Of a DNA stretch of 64,000 nt, positions 60,405 to 64,000 are shown piece by piece; within the stretch, counting starts at the first letter, position 1, and each line of letters starts with the position of its first letter. Both the position numbers and the translations under genes were made by a program. The notes below the pieces were generated by a model. That model saw nothing but the letters and a program-made list of their open reading frames with translations. It did no database searches and was not told where the DNA came from. This DNA is from Anaerolineaceae bacterium (lineage in GTDB: Bacteria; Chloroflexota; Anaerolineae; Aggregatilineales; Phototrophicaceae), in assembly GCA_002699585.1 (NCBI GenBank), contig PABP01000038.1, positions 682,001 through 746,000 on the forward strand. Direction: 5' to 3'.

Positions 60405-61238
60405 TCAGCCGACATGCCGCTTGAGAAAATCCAGCAGCAGCGCATTTGCACGGGCCGGATTGTCCTGATTGGCGTTGTGGCCCGCGTCAGGGATGACGTG
60501 ATACTCAGCTTGTGGGTCGATGTCGGTCCATTTGGGCATATCACGGCGAATCGTGCCCGTCTTATCCTGGTCGCCATGCATGAGCAGCAGCGGCACCTTG
60601 ATTTTGAAATCGGGCATGCCTTTGCTATCAATCGCTAGCGTGATCGTCTTCCAGACACGTAGAAATTCCTCATGCGGAATCTGGTTGACGGCAGCCACAG
60701 CATAGGCTTGGACGTCGGGCACAATAGAGGTGGCATTGGCGACCATTTTCTTGAACATGCCATAGGGCATGATGTTGAACAGCGGCATAGTAAACTTCAG
60801 CGTCCAGATTTCCAGTGGATTGTAGGCTTTGGCAATCGGCGTGGTGCCGATCTGAACCATAGCCTGCACCCGCTGTGGTGCGATCTGGTAGAGCTTTTGG
60901 GCGATGTAGCCGCCCATCGACTGGCCAACGACCACGCACTGGTCAACAGACAATTCATCAAGGATAGCCAGCATATCACGGGCATAGGTTTCAAGGGTGC
61001 CAGCAGTCTGATTGGGCAGCGACTTGCCATGACCGCGTGCGTCCCATACCAGCACACGATAGTCCGGCAGCAAAGCATCGACCTGGGCATTGAACATGCG
61101 GTGGTCCATCGTCGCGCCATGCATCATGACCACCAGCGGACGATCTTCCGGCCCAGCTAACCAGTAATGCACCGTACAGCCTTCACGCTGGATGGTGTGT
61201 TCAGTCAGGGAATCGGGTGTCGTCAGAAAAACAGTCAT
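60405..61238 (-). CDS. Cytoplasmic alpha/beta hydrolase
   Basis: This 277-residue protein has no signal peptide. Features: PLVVMMHGATMDHRMFNAQV (oxyanion region), LVWDARGHGKSLPNQ and the nucleophile elbow VVGQSMGGYIAQKLY (G-x-S-x-G). The late region LLLMHGDQDKTG carries the Asp and PDAGHNANQDNP the His. It is a typical esterase/lactonase/C-C hydrolase. The substrate is unknown. It precedes the DUF4272 gene on the same strand. Confidence 0.9.
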   Translation of the reverse strand: MTVFLTTPDSLTEHTIQREGCTVHYWLAGPEDRPLVVMMHGATMDHRMFNAQVDALLPDYRVLVWDARGHGKSLPNQTAGTLETYARDMLAILDELSVDQCVVVGQSMGGYIAQKLYQIAPQRVQAMVQIGTTPIAKAYNPLEIWTLKFTMPLFNIMPYGMFKKMVANATSIVPDVQAYAVAAVNQIPHEEFLRVWKTITLAIDSKGMPDFKIKVPLLLMHGDQDKTGTIRRDMPKWTDIDPQAEYHVIPDAGHNANQDNPARANALLLDFLKRHVG

Positions 61239-61358
61239 TTTTAGCCTTTGATTTGATGATATGAATGCTCCATAACCTCTATGATAATTAGCAATTATTC
61301 TATACGATATTTGTGAAAGTAAGATTATTTACACTCATACTACCAGAGGCAACTGAGC

Positions 61359-62669
61359 ATGACAGACTATTCGTTAGAGTTATCAGCTGAACGAATCTAT
61401 AACTCAAAGACCAAAAAATATTTCCAAGAAGTTTTGACGTCCTATGTAAACGAGAATTACAGATCTGCGTTAGTCATGCTATGGACCGTGGTAGTGTGTG
61501 ATTTGATATACAAATTGCAGGAACTACAAGCTCTTTATTCAGATGAAATAGCTAAAGGCATTTTGGAAGAAATTGAAGAAGAACAGAAGAATAATCCCCA
61601 TTCACCTGCTTGGGAAAACAAATTACTAGACTTTGTGAAGCAAAGAACCGTTTTACTTGAAGAAGCAGAATATCGTGAACTAGTTCATTTACAGCAACAA
61701 CGACACCTATCAGCCCACCCAATATTAACTCAAGTTGAAATACTCCATAGACCAAGTTCAGATATTACTAGAGCTTTGATAAGAAGTTCGCTAGAAGCCG
61801 TATTAGTTAAATCACCGCAGTTAGCAAAAAAGATCATACCTACTTTCGTGCAAGACGTTGCATCCAAAAAGGAACTACTGATCGATGATGACACATTGAA
61901 ACGCTATATAGAAAAACGTTACTTAGTTAATCTTAAAGCAGAAATCGAGAATGAGTTGTTCGCAGCGATGTGGAAATTTGTATTTGTTTTGTCTAATGAA
62001 GACACAGATACAAACCGCGACATAAATAGCAGAGTTCTTTCTATTCTTTATCAACGTCGGCCTTCAGAAGTTAGAAGTTATATCATTACAAATAAATCAA
62101 ATTTCAATAGCATTCATGAGGATTTTCTCGACGATCTTTTAACATTTCTTGTTGAACATCCAAATCTATATAAATCTCTCCCAGAAGTGACACGGACACT
62201 TGTCGATAGACAAGCCATTTCCTCGGTTGACAGACAAATCGAATGCGACTTTATATCGCCAAATTTAGAGGAGCACTTCGAAAAATCCCTGCAACTCATA
62301 AAGAAGGAACTAACGAACGAATCATCATGGGAACTTCCGACTAAAGCTTGGGAGAGATTTGTCAAGTATGCAAAAACTCTCTCCAAACTAAATTTAGTTG
62401 TCGACATAGGGATAGATTTTTACTGTGTTAGTAATAGCTTTGATGCAGCCGATCGACGTTTCAAAGAGTATATACTGCCCCATATTCACGTTATGAATGA
62501 GACACATATATTGAGACTGCTTGATGGCATTGAGAAAAACAGCCAAACTCACAGTCGAAATCGAGCTACGTTTGACCACAAAATACTTAAAGAGCACTTT
62601 GACAAAGTGCTAGGCCCTGATTTTGACTACAAACCGTATGAATGGTTCATGTGGACCGTTGAGCGTTAG
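61359..62669 (+). CDS. AT-rich orphan protein with HEPN-like N-terminal region
   Basis: This 436-residue helical protein is clearly AT-richer than its neighbours (AAA, ATT and AGA codons are frequent), suggesting recent transfer. The N-terminal helices YRSALVMLWTVVVCDLIYKL and RHLSAHPILTQVE (R115-x4-H120) match the R-x4-6-H motif and helix order of HEPN domains, which are often metal-independent RNases in defence. The remaining 300 residues (FVLSNEDTDTNRDI, FLDDLLTFLVEHPNL) are not recognised. The stop overlaps the convergent oxidoreductase stop by 4 nt. The HEPN call is plausible, not certain. Confidence 0.6.
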   Translation: MTDYSLELSAERIYNSKTKKYFQEVLTSYVNENYRSALVMLWTVVVCDLIYKLQELQALYSDEIAKGILEEIEEEQKNNPHSPAWENKLLDFVKQRTVLLEEAEYRELVHLQQQRHLSAHPILTQVEILHRPSSDITRALIRSSLEAVLVKSPQLAKKIIPTFVQDVASKKELLIDDDTLKRYIEKRYLVNLKAEIENELFAAMWKFVFVLSNEDTDTNRDINSRVLSILYQRRPSEVRSYIITNKSNFNSIHEDFLDDLLTFLVEHPNLYKSLPEVTRTLVDRQAISSVDRQIECDFISPNLEEHFEKSLQLIKKELTNESSWELPTKAWERFVKYAKTLSKLNLVVDIGIDFYCVSNSFDAADRRFKEYILPHIHVMNETHILRLLDGIEKNSQTHSRNRATFDHKILKEHFDKVLGPDFDYKPYEWFMWTVER

Positions 62670-64000
62670 TCCTTGACAGCGTTGGCGCTGAGTTCCTTGC
62701 CCTGGATGAGGCGCGATGTACGGCGTCCGAGTTCGACTGCGAAGTTGGTCCCGCGATCCCAGGGGTAGACCTGCGACATGCTAGCCCAATACAGGCCGGG
62801 TAGCGGCGTCTTGAGGCCAGGGATGTTTTCGCTGTGGTTGAGTCCGGGCACGGGTTGGGCATAGGGCGCACGGAATACCCAGGTCTTGCGCACCCAACTG
62901 GGGTCGAAGTTGGGGTTCACCTGCTTGAGCGGGGCCATAAAACGCTCGGCCAATTCGTCATCGCTTAAAGTGAAATACTCGTGGTCAGGCGCGACATAAT
63001 CGCCCATATAGATGATGTGATCACCGCCGTAGTTGGCCTTATCAAGGAAGTTGGTATGCTCCACCAGCGCCAGATACGGGAACTGGTTACGATTGCGGTC
63101 GGGGCTGTCGGCAGGTAGATTGAGCCAGTAGGTGCCATCGGTCAATAGCTGCTGCTTGAGGGCCGCCACGACCACCACCCCGCCAATGCTTTTAAGGGCC
63201 GCCATCTGCTGGCCATAATCGGTTTCGGCCAGTCCATCCGCCAATTTGAGCATCAAACGCGGTGACATGGTGCTGAGAACCGCGTCAAAAGTCTGGGTCT
63301 GGCCAGCGATGGTCAGCGTGGGTTTGCCATCCTGTGTGCCGATGCCCTCAACAGGCGTGCCCAGCTTGATGGTCGCGCCTTTGGCTTCAATCGCCTTGCC
63401 CAGCAGGTCAAGGAAATTCTGGAAACCACCCTGGAATGTGCCCAGTTTGACCGAACGCGCTTTGACCCGCGCCCACATCCAGGCCATGTTAACCATGTCG
63501 TAGTCTTCACTGAATTTGCCGATCAGCAGGGGCTTGAAGAATTTTTCATAGCCTTCGGTGCCCATGTAGCGACGCATCCAGGCATCGGCTGTGACTTTTT
63601 CCAGGGCGCGCCAGTCAGAGGTCAGCTTGAGATAGACGCCGCCCAATCCCATGCGGAACGTGCCCCACAGTGAAATCGGCAGGAAGATGGCCGACAGGTT
63701 CATCTCACTACGGACGGGCTTGCCGTCGATCCAATAGCTGGTTTTGGGGCGCGGGAACACAACCTTATCGCTGTGGCCAATTTCCTCAATCAGACCGAGC
63801 ATATCGGCATCGCTGGTGAACCAGTGATGATAAAATTTTTCCAGCGACCAATCCCAGGATTCATCTTTGAAACCCGCAGCCAAGCCACCAACGCGGTCGC
63901 CAGCTTCATAGACAGTCACTTGATGGCCCGCGTTCACCAGGTCCCAGGCTGCGGATAACCCGGCAACGCCTGCACCAATAATGCCGATGTGTTGTGTCGT
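62666..64000 (-). CDS. FAD/NAD(P)-dependent oxidoreductase (UGM/amine-oxidase-like), N-terminus beyond window
   Basis: The minus-strand frame runs off the end of the window. The last 20 residues inside it, at the N-terminal side, read IGIIGAGVAGLSAAWDLVN, a dinucleotide-binding motif, followed by YEAGDRVGGLAAGF (the second FAD contact). The visible 444 residues match protoporphyrinogen-oxidase/UDP-galactopyranose-mutase-like flavoproteins, with the late FAD-binding region YWASMSQVYPWDRGTNFAVE. The in-frame GTG at 63937 lies inside the first motif and is not the start. The substrate is unknown. Confidence 0.85.
   Translation of the reverse strand, partial: TTQHIGIIGAGVAGLSAAWDLVNAGHQVTVYEAGDRVGGLAAGFKDESWDWSLEKFYHHWFTSDADMLGLIEEIGHSDKVVFPRPKTSYWIDGKPVRSEMNLSAIFLPISLWGTFRMGLGGVYLKLTSDWRALEKVTADAWMRRYMGTEGYEKFFKPLLIGKFSEDYDMVNMAWMWARVKARSVKLGTFQGGFQNFLDLLGKAIEAKGATIKLGTPVEGIGTQDGKPTLTIAGQTQTFDAVLSTMSPRLMLKLADGLAETDYGQQMAALKSIGGVVVVAALKQQLLTDGTYWLNLPADSPDRNRNQFPYLALVEHTNFLDKANYGGDHIIYMGDYVAPDHEYFTLSDDELAERFMAPLKQVNPNFDPSWVRKTWVFRAPYAQPVPGLNHSENIPGLKTPLPGLYWASMSQVYPWDRGTNFAVELGRRTSRLIQGKELSANAVKD

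Noticed and set aside
1-64000. CRISPR arrays, prophage or integrated plasmid
   Set aside because: No regularly spaced repeats, cas genes, integrase, capsid or replication genes are seen; the single tail-tube-like gene is not enough.

Overview
The window looks like a chromosomal segment of a bacterium of the phylum Chloroflexota, most likely an Anaerolineae-type heterotroph. This is inferred from the gene style rather than from a marker gene. The signs are Thr/Pro-rich lipoproteins, a Thermus/Rickettsia-type isocitrate dehydrogenase, a Ser/Thr kinase fused to a NACHT NTPase, bacterial PH-domain and DUF1028 proteins, and many short single-gene transcription units on both strands. Most of the DNA is moderately GC-rich. 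Two places are clearly AT-richer: the spacer at about 50.6-51.1 kb and the gene at 61.4-62.7 kb.

Layout. 0-7.7 kb: end of a probable sliding-clamp-binding protein, a lipoprotein, then a minus-strand group for envelope and glycan work (glycosyltransferase, polyprenyl-phosphate sugar transferase, CdsA, sugar-nucleotide epimerase) and an FAD oxidoreductase followed by a frameshifted Nudix gene. 7.8-12.5 kb: a toroid-like protein behind a promoter with a GAAC-N4-GTTC dyad, an Eis-like acetyltransferase and PriA. 12.6-19.7 kb: MoxR ATPase, glycosyltransferase, flavin monooxygenase, a TIR-like membrane protein, and a CopC-CopD protein with a broken cytochrome tail, flanked by two copies of a palindromic repeat. 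19.8-29.3 kb: cytochrome P450, an orphan MgsA C-terminal-like protein, a complete BMP-type ABC importer, a nucleoside hydrolase and an amidohydrolase; the last two fit the importer in nucleoside uptake and salvage. 29.3-38.8 kb: HAD phosphatase, a SpoIIAA-like protein, a VOC protein, isocitrate dehydrogenase, DUF1028 protein, a lipoprotein penicillin-binding protein, a PH-domain protein and an ammonium transporter. 39.2-47.1 kb: site-2 protease, an ABC-2-like membrane protein, tRNA-Ser(GGA), LysE exporter, an orphan phage tail-tube-like protein, an AEC transporter, and a TAXI-type binding protein overlapping a prokaryotic ionotropic glutamate receptor. 47.3-53 kb: membrane and glycan genes, an AT-rich non-coding patch with a 37-codon ORF, a second promoter with the GAAC-N4-GTTC dyad, and a DUF5679-TIR protein followed by a MazG-like pyrophosphohydrolase. 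53-64 kb: the kinase-NACHT membrane protein, a second SpoIIAA-like protein, an MpaB-type oxygenase-like protein, UDP-glucose dehydrogenase, a DUF4272 protein, an alpha/beta hydrolase, an AT-rich gene with a HEPN-type motif, and an FAD oxidoreductase running off the edge.

Most interesting. The TIR + MazG-like pair converges on a kinase-NACHT gene, a combination reminiscent of immune (NAD-depleting or STAND-like) systems. Other items worth following are the TAXI/ionotropic-receptor pair, the lone tail-tube protein, the HEPN-motif gene in foreign-looking DNA, and the promoter-operator architecture shared by two distant genes. Function assignments rest on motifs read by eye; no database search was possible.
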